This document shows, piece by piece, positions 24,750 through 36,159 of a DNA stretch of 64,000 bases. The notes beneath the pieces were generated by a model. That model was not told where the DNA came from. It was given only the letters and a program-made list of their open reading frames with translations, and made no database searches. Location of the stretch: contig WNNJ02003702.1 of assembly GCA_012934845.2 (NCBI GenBank), positions 19,467 through 83,466 of the forward strand, read 5' to 3'. The position numbers were made by a program, and so were the translations under genes. The number at the start of each line of letters is the position of its first letter. The stretch's first letter is position 1. This DNA comes from Pomphorhynchus laevis. Lineage: Eukaryota > Acanthocephala > Palaeacanthocephala > Echinorhynchida > Pomphorhynchidae.

Positions 24750-26515
24750 AGGTCTTGACCTAATTGGACGTCAACCACAAACATCAGAAAGCAAAATAAA
24801 AGAATAAGAAAGTCTCAACAAATTCTTTGCTTCCAAGCTACTCGTTCCCTTGCCAGTAGCACCAATATAGCCAACCAATTTTCACGGTATGTTCGCCATC
24901 CAACGTTGGTCTTCTGAAATAAATACGGTCGTGCAATTTGCTCAAGGCTTCTTTTGATTAGTGATAACTTCTCCAATAGGACGTTTCCGTGATGATTTTG
25001 ATGGAGCAAGAAGCGTTATTTTAGGCAGTCGATTGTCGTCCATCCTCAATACGTGACCAACATATATCCATCGACGATGGGCAAACGTACTGTTGATGGT
25101 TTCAATCTGTCCACACTTCTTCATGACCTCTGAATTCGACATATGCAACAGCGGGGTGATGTGTGCAATTCTTCTGAGGAAAATGTGGTCAGCCGACTCT
25201 AGCTTGCGAATCATCACTTTTTTGTCAGGTGGGGTTTCACAGCCGTATAGTAGTACCTGACGCACAATTAATGCATATACTTTTATCTTTGTTTTGAGGT
25301 TAACGTCTCGTCGTTTCCACAACTTCGAAAGTCCGCCAAACGCTCGATTAGCTCGGACTAGTTTTGAGAGTATGTCATCTTCTATGTCAGCGTTGACCGA
25401 TATTACACAACCTAGATAGGTGAATGAGTGTACACACTCGATCGGTTGATGCTCTATAGTGATAATCCGACGCAGAGTATCTTACATTTGTTGGGGGTTC
25501 AAGTAGAGTTCGTACTTCGATTCAGTATCGGATGTTCTAGTAATAATGTATCTTAGGTCTTCGAAATTTTCGGCAATTAATGCAATGTCGTCCGCATGAC
25601 TTAGGTCACAAATACACTTTCCTTGTGTGACAATTTCTATGCCATCATGAGGATCTATTAGGGGGCTATTTAGTATTTTATCAACAACGATTTATAACAA
25701 AGTTAGAGCTAACACGCTGCCCTGTCTCACCCCTGTCATGACTTCTCTGATTATACCTTTCGATTGTTCGTAGAGAGCCTTCACGACTGCAGTTATCTTC
25801 GCAGGGAACCCACAACCATCTAAGAGAGGTCACACTTTCTATACAAACACTGTCAAACGCGGTTTTAAAATCCGGAAACGCTATCACCGTCTGTTGTTTA
25901 AACTCATTTCGAGTCTCGAGTACACATCGCAAGGAAAATATTTGGTCAATACAGCTACAACCATTTCTGAATCCTGCTTGACTCTCACGTACTTGCCGTT
26001 CTCGCACTGACCGAATGCGTTCCAGTATGATTAATTCTAGAACCTTGTAAACGACAGAAAGTAACGAGATTGGACGATAATTCTCGCGTTATCTTGCATA
26101 ACCCATTTTGTAAATCGGCATAATGATCGCCGTTGAGAAATATTCTGGAATTCTAGAGACGCTTCGTATAGATTTAAAAAGGACTGCGAATTACTGATAT
26201 AATGTGACCCAGAAGCTTGCAAGATTTCAGAAGTGATCCGCTTAATAAGGAGGAGCGCCAGCGTTGTCTGAAGAGGATGTGGTCAATCTGATTCCTACCC
26301 TACCATTAGGATAGGCCCATGTTTCGAGATGTCGTCTTTTATGGCGGAAGAATGTGTTTGCCATAATAAGGTGATGTCTCTCGGCAAGTGAAATTAGCCG
26401 CTTGTTATTAGGACATAATTTAATAGCAGAATGATGTCCGACTCTAGAGATAAGGGATTTCTAGGACATCCAAGTTGAGCATTGAAGACGCCTGCCGAAA
26501 TTATTCTTATCTCTT
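24750..26515 (-). mobile_element. RTE-like LINE nested in the PLE
   Basis: The minus strand starts with the tail of an AP-type endonuclease (LISLAERHHLIMANTFFRHK, then QIDHILF, about 26400-26270). RT follows: VRESQAGFRNGCSCIDQIF and TVIAFPDFKTAFDSV (about 25990-25850), then a region coding GSVLALTL and the D-rich motif C area (about 25700-25580). The 3' portion gives LLYGCETPPDKKVMIRKLE and WIYVGHVLRMDDNRLPKI, the characteristic end of RTE/BovB-type ORFs. It is 5'-truncated and frameshifted. Its boundaries coincide with a break in the PLE and with a 40-45 bp direct repeat at 26540-26585 and 26825-26868. Confidence 0.82.
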
Positions 26516-26541
26516 AATGGTTGTTTTTTGTATTTCTAATC

Positions 26542-26838
26542 CTAATGGGTACATGGAATTAAGCGTTTTAATCCACAAATGATATCTTTAGAAAAACTTC
26601 TTATATGTACATAAAGATCATTTAGCTTATTATCACTTAAAAGTTGTTTTACTAATTCTAATTGCTCATTTATATACATATCTTTTTTAATATTTTTAAA
26701 TCTATTTTTCCTATTCCTTTTATACCCATGACTTCTTGGTTTGCGTTTAACCGGATTATTATAATATAGTTGTTTATTATGTATTATACTACTTCTGCCA
26801 ATTCCTTGTACCACGTCATTCAATCCTAATGGGTACAT
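26542..26838 (-). pseudogene. PLE linker between GIY-YIG and RT
   Basis: The frame continues from FWIKTLNSMYPLGLNDVVQG, the conserved 'YPxGLN' junction that follows GIY-YIG in permuted PLEs, into a Lys/Arg/Asn-rich segment (RKPRSHGYKRNRKNRFKNI). The tail (CGLKRLIPCTH) is created by a second copy of the junction DNA just before the RTE insertion. Confidence 0.6.
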
Positions 26839-26904
26839 GGAATTAAGCGTTTTAATCCAAAAATCTTCTTTTTCTAATAGTTTTTGATTTAATATTGAAA
26901 TGTT

Positions 26905-27267
26905 TTATTCAATACTATGTTCTAAAATAAATAATTTGCAGTTTTTAATATCATGTCCTATTAATCTCATATGTTTATGAAATATAGTTTGACTATTATG
27001 CTGTATATTATATATGTGTTGCCTAAACCTAGTTTTTAACATTTGATATGTTTTTCCTATATATTGCAATCCACATGTACATTGTATAAGATACACTACA
27101 CCTGCGGTATTGCAGTTACAATTATTATTAATATTTAATGAAAAACATTTGTTTGTCGTATTACTTACGATACAATTATTATTAATAACATCACAAACTA
27201 TACAATTTTTTCTGTTACATTTAAAATATCTAAAATTGAAATCATTAGTACTTACGTATTTTTCCAA
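26905..27267 (-). pseudogene. GIY-YIG endonuclease domain of the permuted PLE
   Basis: The domain is recognisable from VVYLIQCTCGLQYIGKTYQ with downstream LKTRFRQH. It has the two Tyr of GIY-YIG (VVY...QYIG) and the catalytic-region Arg and His. It is preceded by a Cys-rich stretch (KCNRKNCIVC; NNNCNCN), as in PLE nucleases. GIY-YIG cuts target DNA to prime reverse transcription. The in-frame TAA at the end (26905) interrupts the link to RT, and the true N terminus is lost. Confidence 0.82.
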
Positions 27268-27309
27268 TCTAATTGACTACATGTAACTTTTAAGTCATAA
27301 TTTTTAACG

Positions 27310-27520
27310 TTGCTTTTTCGGTGTCGCCACCTAGTTTAGTTGACTCAGACTAAACTTACAACGGGCCATCCATCAGCATCTGACAGGGGGCTGCTCTGCT
27401 TAAGGCGGTTGCAGGCTGGAACAAGATCTACCACCTTCACTCCACGCGCTACGCGACCTAGCTATTGGCCGTTACCTGGTCTCTTAAACGTGATCACGTG
27501 AAGCAGTTTATATTTTAAAG
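27310..27520 (-). other. GC-richer island upstream of the PLE, probable TE 5' UTR fragment
   Basis: About 210 bp of much higher GC than its flanks. On the minus strand it includes the hairpins GTTTAGT/ACTAAAC and GGTG-GCGA-CACC followed by GAAA. No open frame runs through it. It is not tRNA or rRNA by eye. Best read as the 5' untranslated end of a LINE-type element. Confidence 0.35.
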
Positions 27521-27529
27521 TGTAAACAT

Positions 27530-28590
27530 CGTGGGATGCAAACTTCTCCCTTTTTTATAATTTACAAGAAATAGGAAAAATAAAATAAAATTTATCAAAC
27601 TTGCTTGAAAACTAGAAGCAATGTCGCATCAATACTAAATCAATATTCAGTATTTCTGACAGATCATATTACTGGGAAACCAAAGTCCATAGGTCGATAA
27701 TAACTCGTCAGTAGACATCTTAACTTTTCGATATTTAATATACGTATACTCAGTTGCTTAATCTGATTTGTATAAACTTTTCGATTTACAAGGTAACAAC
27801 AAACCTGATTTAAATCTACCTCTGAAAACAGGTAAAGTTGCCACAAATTTTATGTTACCACTAACTGACGTTTTTATTTCATTGTTCACTCTTTATTTGT
27901 CCACCTAAATATTAGAAAATAATTTGAACTTGAACAAAATGCTTTCAGTTATTTTTATTTATAGTTTTAGTGTAAATTATAATCAATTCATAAAAATTGA
28001 CATTTATTTTAAATTTTATTTTTAATTTTAAAGTTGATATAAATTATATAAAATTTTGTATAAAATTATTAAATTATTAATAATTATTTAATTATTTATT
28101 ATTTAATTATTTCATTTTTATTTATCATTATATTTAATTTATAATTTAATATACGTATTCTCAGTTGCTTTATCTGATTTGTATAAAATTTTCGATTTAT
28201 AATTCATAAACTATTTATTACGTATTCGGCATCATACGTTTTATGTATATACGTATATTTAGTGTCCTCATAAATAATTTCGATTCGTTTTGTGCATTAC
28301 TGTACAAATCCATATTCTACAACAAAGTTTAGAAATATCTCTATCGCTCACATTTATTTTCGTGCACTTTTTTATTCAAGTTGCACCAGAAACGTCGTGC
28401 ATTAAACTTCGGTTATTTGTTTGTATACATTCATGTTAAAAAATTGCATGTATGTGGTGTATACGTTGGCACATGTATACATATTATTTTTCACAAGTTG
28501 TTAACAAAATCCTTATTATTTTTTACACAAAAATAAAATGTAACCAAACAACGCTTGCGGGTGATCAAAGAAAAGCAATAAAATTCATTT
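27530..28590. other. AT-rich stretch without recognisable features
   Basis: It contains fragments resembling the PLE flank (about 27950-28190) and no supported gene. Confidence 0.4.
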
Positions 28591-28599
28591 TTCTGTAAA

Positions 28600-29900
28600 T
28601 GCAGATACAATCTCAAAGGTAAGTGAAGATTTTTCTTCTAATTCTAGCTCAGACACAGAGGTGGAGCTTCCTCCTGTGCCACAATTGGTAAATTTAGTTA
28701 TTATAAAACTATTACAACCACTGGAAAGGGAAAATATCTTTAACATATCGCTCAGAAGCTTTACAGATCAATATTAAGGAAGGATTTTGTTCAACACAAT
28801 TAAGTACTACGAAGCAGAGGTAAGCATCTCATTCTGTACCTCTGACCTGGCGATAACATACGTAGACTACTTTAAAAAAGTTCGCTGACTTTGGAACAAT
28901 AATATATAAGCCTATTCAGGCTTCGATCAAGATAAACAATATACCGCACTTTATATCTGAAGATGATTTAAAGGAGCTAGAAAATGAATATGATATTTTC
29001 AATGCCCGCTTGGTCACGGGGAAGGTATTACCTTTTTATTCCGGTGGCCTTTGGATTAACTTCCGTAAGCCACGCCATTCTCTAGCGAATAACGCATGTA
29101 ACCCCTTTTTGGGCATAATTTATCCTTTGCAGTCCTTGACTCTGACGGACTGACTTTCCGCCCTTGTAATTCATGTCACAAATGGGGGCACTAAGCCTGT
29201 AAATACTCTCTTCCTTGGATGTGTGGAGTTTGTGATTCCTCCGAGGATCATGATGACAGTAAGTGTGAAAAGCCGCCACTTTGTACTAAATGTGACGAGA
29301 ACCATCATGCATGGTCCAGAAAGTGCAGCTTCTTTAAATCATACAAAAACAGACACTGTAGACCTCCTGACCTTCCGGCTAACTTTGCCGAAGCGGCCAA
29401 ATCTAATTTTAACGATAATATAATGAAACAGACGGAAATAATCAAGATCATAGATGCAAGGCAGCAAGCCAACATGAAGGAACCACTTAGTCTGGCCGGG
29501 TGTGAAAAGGGCAACCTTCACACATCCGGTTCTGAGTAGAAGGAAGCATCCCATTCCGGTTAAGTCAACACAATGCAAAGTAATCAAGATCCTATTTCAC
29601 TAAATATCATTCAGTTGAATTCGGGAGGTGCTTCTAGCCTTAGCCTTCTATATGGTAGAGATGCAGATGTAATAGTCTTTCAGGAGACGCAGTCTATCCA
29701 TATCCCCCAGGACATTACTCGATTTATCCCTAAGCACATTTACACTCACTATACTCTGTACATAACTCAACCTCACTCATCTTCATCTCGAGGTCTTTTC
29801 ATCCTAGTAAAGAGATCCTTAAGATCATCCCTCTTATTGAACTTTTCTTACCCAGCCATGTCTTGTTTAGCTATATCACTCTGTAAAAACGGTAATTTTT
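28600..29900 (+). mobile_element. LINE 5' portion: gag-like ORF1 and start of endonuclease
   Basis: The ORF1 region has several frames: SIKINNIPHFISEDDLKELE (about 28925), then a zinc-knuckle region with CDSSEDHDDSKC, CTKCDENHHAWSRKC and FFKSYK (29226-29350). A second ORF opens at 29573 with SLNIIQLNSGGASSL and VIVFQETQSI, the N terminus of an AP-type endonuclease. It ends at 29902 in unrelated AT-rich DNA. LINEs normally lose their 5' ends; this one lacks the 3' part, so it was interrupted or deleted after insertion. Confidence 0.75.
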
Positions 29901-29904
29901 AAAC

Positions 29905-31830
29905 GTCTGCAAAATAAAAAAAAATCGGAATCAGCTTATTCGAGGCTATAATGTTTGTAATTACATTCAGATATTATAATACATTCCTTCTTCAATAGCC
30001 ACTTTTCGTAACAATTTTAAGAGATCGTGGTTGATTTCGTCGGTTGTTTGCGTAATTGCAGGAAAAAAACATCTTTTAATTTGATTCACGCATTTATCAT
30101 ATTTTGCGAACTTTTTGTTTGAATGGAATTGAAATTTGATTAACTACTAAGCGAATTTGCATATGAATTGACAAATTATTTATTTTTTACATAGTGAACC
30201 ATATTGTCAGTATTAATTGTTTATAATTGTAATAAAATCTTCGGCTTTGAAGATTTTTTAAAACATTTCATATAAAAGATTTCTATAATCAAATCAGCTT
30301 ACTGAGCCTACGTATTTAATATAATTATAAATAAATAAATAAATATAAATAAATATAAATAAATCAATAAATCAAAATTTAATAACAAAATTGTATAAAT
30401 ATTATTTTATTTATCATTATTTTTAATTTAAATAATTAATTCAGCTAACTGAGTCTACGTATTTAATAAAATTATAAAATAAAAAATAAATAAATAAAAA
30501 TAATCGAACTATTTATTAAATAATTGAATTGAACAACAGTATATAAACAAAATTAATAATCATAAGGAGCGTTTTATAATCCTTTAGGCCATCAAATACG
30601 AAAATAGTTATCAGACACGAATGATTGTTTAGCTGATTCTTAATATCAAGTATAAAAATACAACACAGAATTATGTATAACGCCTATTTTAAATCTTTAA
30701 TTTAAAGAAAAAAGTACAATTTACCAAAAGTTTAATTATTTAAGCGTAAATTTCAGAATCGAAACTTTAGCTCAAACATTCATAGATCGTAAAATTCTTT
30801 AAAAGTTTCAAAGATGATCTTAATAAGCAACAAATTATTTATGCAATTTAAAAACATAAATTACCTTGATAATTCCATTTAAATTCAAATTCGTGAATTT
30901 AAATTCACAATTTAAATTCACATTCGTGAATTTAAATTGTATAAACAAAATTGTATAAATATTATTTTATTTATCAATATTTTTAATTTAAATAATTAAT
31001 TCAGCTAACTGAGTCTACGTATTTAATAAAATTATAAAATAAAAAATAAATAAATATAAATAAATAATAATGCTAAATCAATAAATCAAAATTTAATAAC
31101 AAAATTGTATAAATATTATTTTATTTATCATTATTTTTAATTTAAATAATTAATTCAGCTAACTGAGTCTACGTATTTAATAAAATTATAAAATAAAAAA
31201 AATAAATAAATAAAAATAAATAATATATGAATAACAATAATAATGCTAAATCAATAAATCAAAATTTAATAATTAAATAATAAAATTAATAATTGTTATA
31301 AGATCTTATATAATTTAAATTTATTTTTTAATACAATTGAAATTTAAAATAAAAGTCAATTGCTATGAATTGACTAATGAATAACAGACGTTGTATAATA
31401 GCGATTAATAAATAAAAAAATAATTAATATAAATTATATTAATAAATTAATATCTGATGTATTTTACCCACTGTAGCTTTTCGGCATGTGGCGGTAAACA
31501 AAAATGTTTATATTAATAGATCAATTCAGCAAACTGAGTCTACGTATTTAATAAAATTATAAAATAAAAAATAAATAAAAAATAATATATTAATAATAAT
31601 GTACATTTCAATTTATCAATAAATCATAATAAATTAAATAAATAAAATAACAACTGATTTCCTTTTTTCAATAAATTTTATAAAATCTACAACCGGCAAT
31701 AAAGTCTAATTTACAATAAAAAACGAGTTTGTATCACAAACTGAATAAAACGTCACAAATATTGTAAAATACACTTTTAATTCTGAACGTGTAATCGGTT
31801 TTGCTATCCTAATTTTGTTCATTGAACCGT
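29905..31830. repeat. AT-rich DNA with recurring PLE-flank units
   Basis: The unit AACTGAGTCTACGTATTTAAT followed by AAAATTATAAAATAAAAAAT occurs at about 30300, 30440, 31005, 31165 and 31520. At 31310-31400 it runs into the PLE 3' segment with AACAGACGTTGTAT. This is a cluster of partial PLE 3' flanks. No genes. Confidence 0.55.
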
Positions 31831-31841
31831 TTGCAAGGTCT

Positions 31842-32945
31842 TCATACAATGGACGAAACATCGCCAGAATTTATTTGACATGACATTTCCAAATCTTCAC
31901 TTTTAAACATGTCGTCGATTTCAAACTTCATATCCGTTGCCAAGACTGCTTCATAGTGATTGTGGATGTCATGCTTTATCAAGTTGAGGTGAGGTAACGG
32001 CCATATATGACTTGCCGACCATAACACTATATATATTAAACTCACGGAAATTGTTAAGGCCGGTGTGAATATCGGTAGCTGTGTACATTTTTTTGGATTT
32101 AGACTATGCTTTCGTTTATGAGTAATGATAGCCGCGATGCACAGAGCCGGATACAGCGTAACGAAAACTAGATTCGACGAAAAATAACAGCCGCTATTCG
32201 AAAGTTTACTATGCAATAGTGTAAATAGGAAAGCGAATCCCGCAAAATACGACCAGCTACCATCAATTACTTTACATCTTTCGAAAATATTTACAGAATG
32301 GTCTGTCCAAGCGTAATCAAACGCATAAAACGAGTATGCAAGTGAAATCATCAAATTGAGCATAAATTTACAATAACAACTTGAAACAGTTTGGCCGATT
32401 GGCGTTAGCACGACAAATACAATTCCAGGTGTAGTTATGGAAAGAATATAATCAATAAATAGGTTGCCATTTTCATAAGTATTCGGACGTTTTGTATCTG
32501 TTGCAATAAAACCATTCGCCGCCAGCGATTTTTCAACAAATGCTCGCATAAATTTGTACATGAATATACGGGATACGATTATTGATGGAATTAACAAAAT
32601 CAGAAAATAAGCGACTGAAATACTGGCAACTAATACCCATTGAACACCACTGTCACCTGTGATATTGCCAAATAGTATTGTGTAAAACCAAAGATTCACA
32701 GGAATGAAAATTCGATGAAAACTCATATTGATCAGAGACAGCATTACGAACTGAGCAACCAAGCATAGCCACAGGATTGTTGATGATCTCTGATAGTTTC
32801 TGTTCGTAGTAGGGAATGCTTCTATGAATAAAATACGTACGAACACTATGACTGATAGTAAAAAATGAACAATGCCAGTAAAGAAACCAGCAGTTATGAA
32901 AAACAGTGAACTCAAAATCTGAGCTAGAAGTGATAATTTAACCAT
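31842..32945 (-). CDS. EI24: EI24/EPG-4-like ER membrane protein
   Basis: A 367-residue single-exon ORF with six or more hydrophobic segments. The family is an ER-resident membrane protein (human EI24, worm EPG-4) required for autophagosome maturation, with further reported roles in p53-linked growth control. Family blocks are visible in order: FHRIFIPV at about residues 76-83; an IIVSRIF-type segment (about 121-128); then YSFYAFDYAW (about 204-213) and GSWSYFAGFAFLF (229-241), which match the conserved EI24 signature around 'YCFEYRW' and 'WPYYFGFG'. The tail is polar and acidic. The start is the first ATG in frame (32945). The frame is open upstream to a TAA at about 32985 but has no earlier ATG. 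The N-terminal segment before residue 70 is not clearly conserved. Confidence 0.82.
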   Translation of the reverse strand: MVKLSLLAQILSSLFFITAGFFTGIVHFLLSVIVFVRILFIEAFPTTNRNYQRSSTILWLCLVAQFVMLSLINMSFHRIFIPVNLWFYTILFGNITGDSGVQWVLVASISVAYFLILLIPSIIVSRIFMYKFMRAFVEKSLAANGFIATDTKRPNTYENGNLFIDYILSITTPGIVFVVLTPIGQTVSSCYCKFMLNLMISLAYSFYAFDYAWTDHSVNIFERCKVIDGSWSYFAGFAFLFTLLHSKLSNSGCYFSSNLVFVTLYPALCIAAIITHKRKHSLNPKKCTQLPIFTPALTISVSLIYIVLWSASHIWPLPHLNLIKHDIHNHYEAVLATDMKFEIDDMFKSEDLEMSCQINSGDVSSIV

Positions 32946-33415
32946 TGAACTATCCAAAAACAACAATTGTTTCAACTCAGAGTTTTATGCAGCGTGCTTG
33001 TGGTGGTCATGTGGAGGTAGAATGAGCTATTATGTTGTGATGCGTTGACAAAGCACGTGCCTACAATTCGTTTATTGCACATTTATCAATAATTAGACCA
33101 GTCTGCAAGTTGTAGATTGACGTAACAAAACAGCTTAGTCACATTGGTTTAGAAATCTAGAAAATCATTACGTTCAATTAAAGACAAAACTGTGATTTTT
33201 ATTTAGCAACAAAACGCTCAATTCAACATAGAAAACTCAGTCTGTAGTAGCAATACGCTTTTAATCAAAGACTTTGTAGACATAACTTAAATTTGAACTC
33301 GGAATTTTCAAATCTTGAAACAATAAATTCTTGTTTGTAAATTATAATTATAAATTCTGTAAATTCTCATAATACAATTTTATTAAGATGCTATTATAAA
33401 TATATACACGATTAT

Positions 33416-34640
33416 ATAAATTATTGTATATTTCTACTAAATATCGTATAAAATATCCAAACCTTTCAGTAATTATGTAATTTTATATTATAATATACAA
33501 TACTTTCACACAAAATATAATAATATTATATTATTTTAATATATATGATATTATATATTTTATAATATCATATATATGTGTATATATGATATATATTATA
33601 TATATTGAATATTATCAGCAAATCAAACTCGAGAGCCCATTGAGGCTGCTTTCAAATAAATCGTTAAACAAATCAAATCAAGAATCGAGTAACATCAGCG
33701 ATTTTTCTTTTATAGCACAATACAAGGGCTAAGCTTTCGGAGTAAAAGCCTTCTTCATAGTTGTAAGCAGCCAACAAAGTTCAAACTGAACTTCAGTGGC
33801 TGCTAATATAACTACTTACAACTCTGAAGGTTTTTACGCCGAAAGCTTAGCCCTTGTATTGTGCTATAAAAGAAAAATCGCTGCTGTTACTCGATTCATT
33901 ATATATTTAATATATTATAAATATATTAAATATATATTATATTATATATATTATATATTAAACATATATTATATTATTTAATAATAAATAATATAATATA
34001 TTTATAATAATTATATATTATTATAATATATGCTTGAGGAAAACTAAAAAATTTCAATTAAATTTATATTTATTTTACAATAAAATTAATGATTTGACCG
34101 CGAAAGCTATGGTAATTAGTAATATTTTGTTATAATTTATTTACGAATAATAAACAAAAAACACGATTTACATAATTAATGACATTTCACACCTTAGTTG
34201 TGAAACTTGATAATATTACAATCAATTAATTATTATAGTGCATTGTAATTATATAATCATTATTACTTTATATATTAATTTGTATATTATATATTAATCA
34301 ATAATTTTAATATTTCGCACTTCACATTAGGCTTTAAATGTAAATTAGTTCACCTAATATTTTAATTCTCACTGTGATTTTTTATCTGTGAAATTTAATT
34401 ATTGTATATTTCTACTAAATAAATATTGTATATTTCTACTTTAAATGTAAATTAGTTCACCTAATATTTTAACTCTCACTGTGATTTTTTATCTGTGAAA
34501 TTTAATTATTGTATATTTCTACTAAATATCGTATAAAATATCCAAACCTTTCAGTAATTATGTAAATTTATATTATAATATACAATAATTTCACACAAAA
34601 TATAATATTATATTATTTTAATATATATGATATAATTTTA
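33416..34640. repeat. Duplicated AT-rich segments around an inverted repeat
   Basis: ATTGTATATTTCTACTAAAT and the 120 bp that follow it occur at 33416-33555 and again at 34505-34640. A second, local direct duplication containing TTAGTTCACCTAATATTTTA lies at about 34330-34440 and 34440-34530. Confidence 0.7.
33672..33898. repeat. Inverted repeat, about 100-bp arms (foldback element)
   Basis: The left arm (33672-33770) and right arm (33795-33898) are largely complementary and include TAGCACAATACAAGGGCTAA. Each arm carries a hammerhead-like sequence at its inner end (CTGAAG ... GCCGAAAGCTTAGCC). The loop is about 25 bp. It resembles paired solo ends of a ribozyme-bearing retroelement. Confidence 0.75.
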
Positions 34641-34839
34641 TTTTAACCTATAAGTAAGGAACATAACGCTTAAATATTTTTAGTTTTTATTAATTTCATT
34701 TTATTAGAATAAAATTTTAATTATAATTTTTAATTTCAGTTTGAAAATTAAAGGTTGAAATTAAAAAGTATATCAAAATTTAGAGCTAAATTTTGATATT
34801 AAAATTTTTAAAATTATTAAAATCATTTGAAATTTCTTA

Positions 34840-35200
34840 GTGCTTCTTTTGATAACAATCTTTCTCTTTTACCCTTTGTTCATGAAAAGGTTTGTTCTTG
34901 CTCTTCTTCATGACCTTCGATGTATTTGTAAAATAGTTAATCAGCACATCTACAGACAACTTATTTCCTCACCTTTATTCTCGCAACTAGATTATTGTCT
35001 CAGTTTACTAGTCAACTCACCCAAAACCTTACTACGCCCTCTTTTACTCGTTATCCACGCAGCCACTCGTATCTAATTACGCCTCCGACGCTTTGTTCAT
35101 ATTTCTTCTCATTTATTGCTTCTCAATTGGCCTAGTATCTCTCAACGCGTCACCATGCGCTTACAATTTATTGTTTCTCGTTTCTGTCCATTCGACTTAT
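34840..35200 (+). mobile_element. LINE 3' fragment (RT C-terminal region)
   Basis: The frame 34840-35076 contains SPLFSQLDYCLSLLVNSPK and RPLLLVIHAATRI, followed after a stop by a region still matching the same LINE C-terminal thumb as at 51.7-52.2 kb (DYCISIFADSPK). It is frameshifted and short. Confidence 0.65.
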
Positions 35201-35846
35201 CATAATATTTTAAACGTCCTTCCTACGACTCAATCCATAAATCTTCCATAACTCTACGATCCATTCACACAGGTATTTTAGCCATTCTTAGATATTGCAC
35301 TAATTAAGGCCTCGGTGCATACCATGTTTCTGGGCAACTATAATAGAACGGCCTTTCGTTGACATCCCCTCAGCAAAGTCTGACCTGATCTTTCTTCATT
35401 TCACATATGTCCTCTGGCGTATATATCTTGTCAATTAAAACCAAGATTCATTGTTGGCAATGCGAACGATAAACCTGACATATTGCATCTATTACATATT
35501 TTTACCGCATAAAATAAATTGTATTTTTGTTCTATTTTACAATTTACCTAGGAAAGCAGCACGATTGTTTATAGCTGATGCTGATCATAAAATGTAAATG
35601 GAATTGAGAGGAATAAATCAAGAATCCAAATAGATTTTTTTGACGAATTCGACCCTTAAATTATAATTTTAAAATTTATTAATATTGTACCGGGCTGGCG
35701 TGATATATAAGTAAAAAGTAATTTGAAACCTATTAATAAATAAATCTTATTATAGATCTTGTTGTTAGATCTTATCATTAAACCTATTAAGAAATAATAT
35801 CACTGAAGTTATCGACAGTAATAGTTAAATTTGAATAATTAACTTT

Positions 35847-36159
35847 TTAAATAGTATAGCTCCCATTATTTTCTTCGCTATCATGTTCATGCGATCCATG
35901 AGCGTTGCTGTGACCACTATCTTCCGATTCGGTTGATGTATTCGCGGCCGCGATGGTGGCGGTTGTAATGAATTCGTTATTTCTTCGAACCATGTTTGAG
36001 CAACTCTTCAAAATTGATGCGATATTACTACTTTTATTCGTAATTAAGTGATTGGCGGTATTTGTTGTCGCTATCATTTGTACTGCCGCTGGTGCGTCGT
36101 CATGTTGATTATGCTCAACACCTTGAATAGCTCGCAGTTTTGTTTTGAAATATGATGGA
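35847..36159 (-). CDS. Probable last exon of an unrecognised gene
   Basis: A 3' splice site (TTGTTATATAG, minus strand, AG at 36161-36160) precedes an open frame: PSYFKTKLRAIQGVEHN, then Ala/Thr-rich sequence, RRNNEFITTATIAAANTS and a Ser/His/Glu-rich end (HGSHEHDSEENNGSYTI), with stop TAA at 35847. The exon would begin in phase 2. Composition is less AT-rich than the surroundings and codon use looks coding. I do not recognise the family; the low-complexity acidic tail is typical of a cytoplasmic C terminus. Upstream exons were not found in the next 700 bp. Confidence 0.45.

Larger units (their letters stand above)
22380..27290 (-). mobile_element. Penelope-like element with N-terminal GIY-YIG (Naiad/Chlamys arrangement), rearranged
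   Basis: Read on the minus strand from 27290 downward: a GIY-YIG endonuclease (27267-26905); the linker with MYPLGLND (26838-26542); a nested RTE LINE (26515-24750); RT (about 24720-23960); a second partial RT copy (about 23960-23350); thumb domain (23173-22880); and further thumb and 3' scraps (22780-22400). Canonical Penelope elements carry GIY-YIG at the C terminus. Here it precedes RT, as described for the Chlamys/Naiad PLEs. The frames contain stops, including TAA within HSIE*NISILNQK at 26905. Confidence 0.78.
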
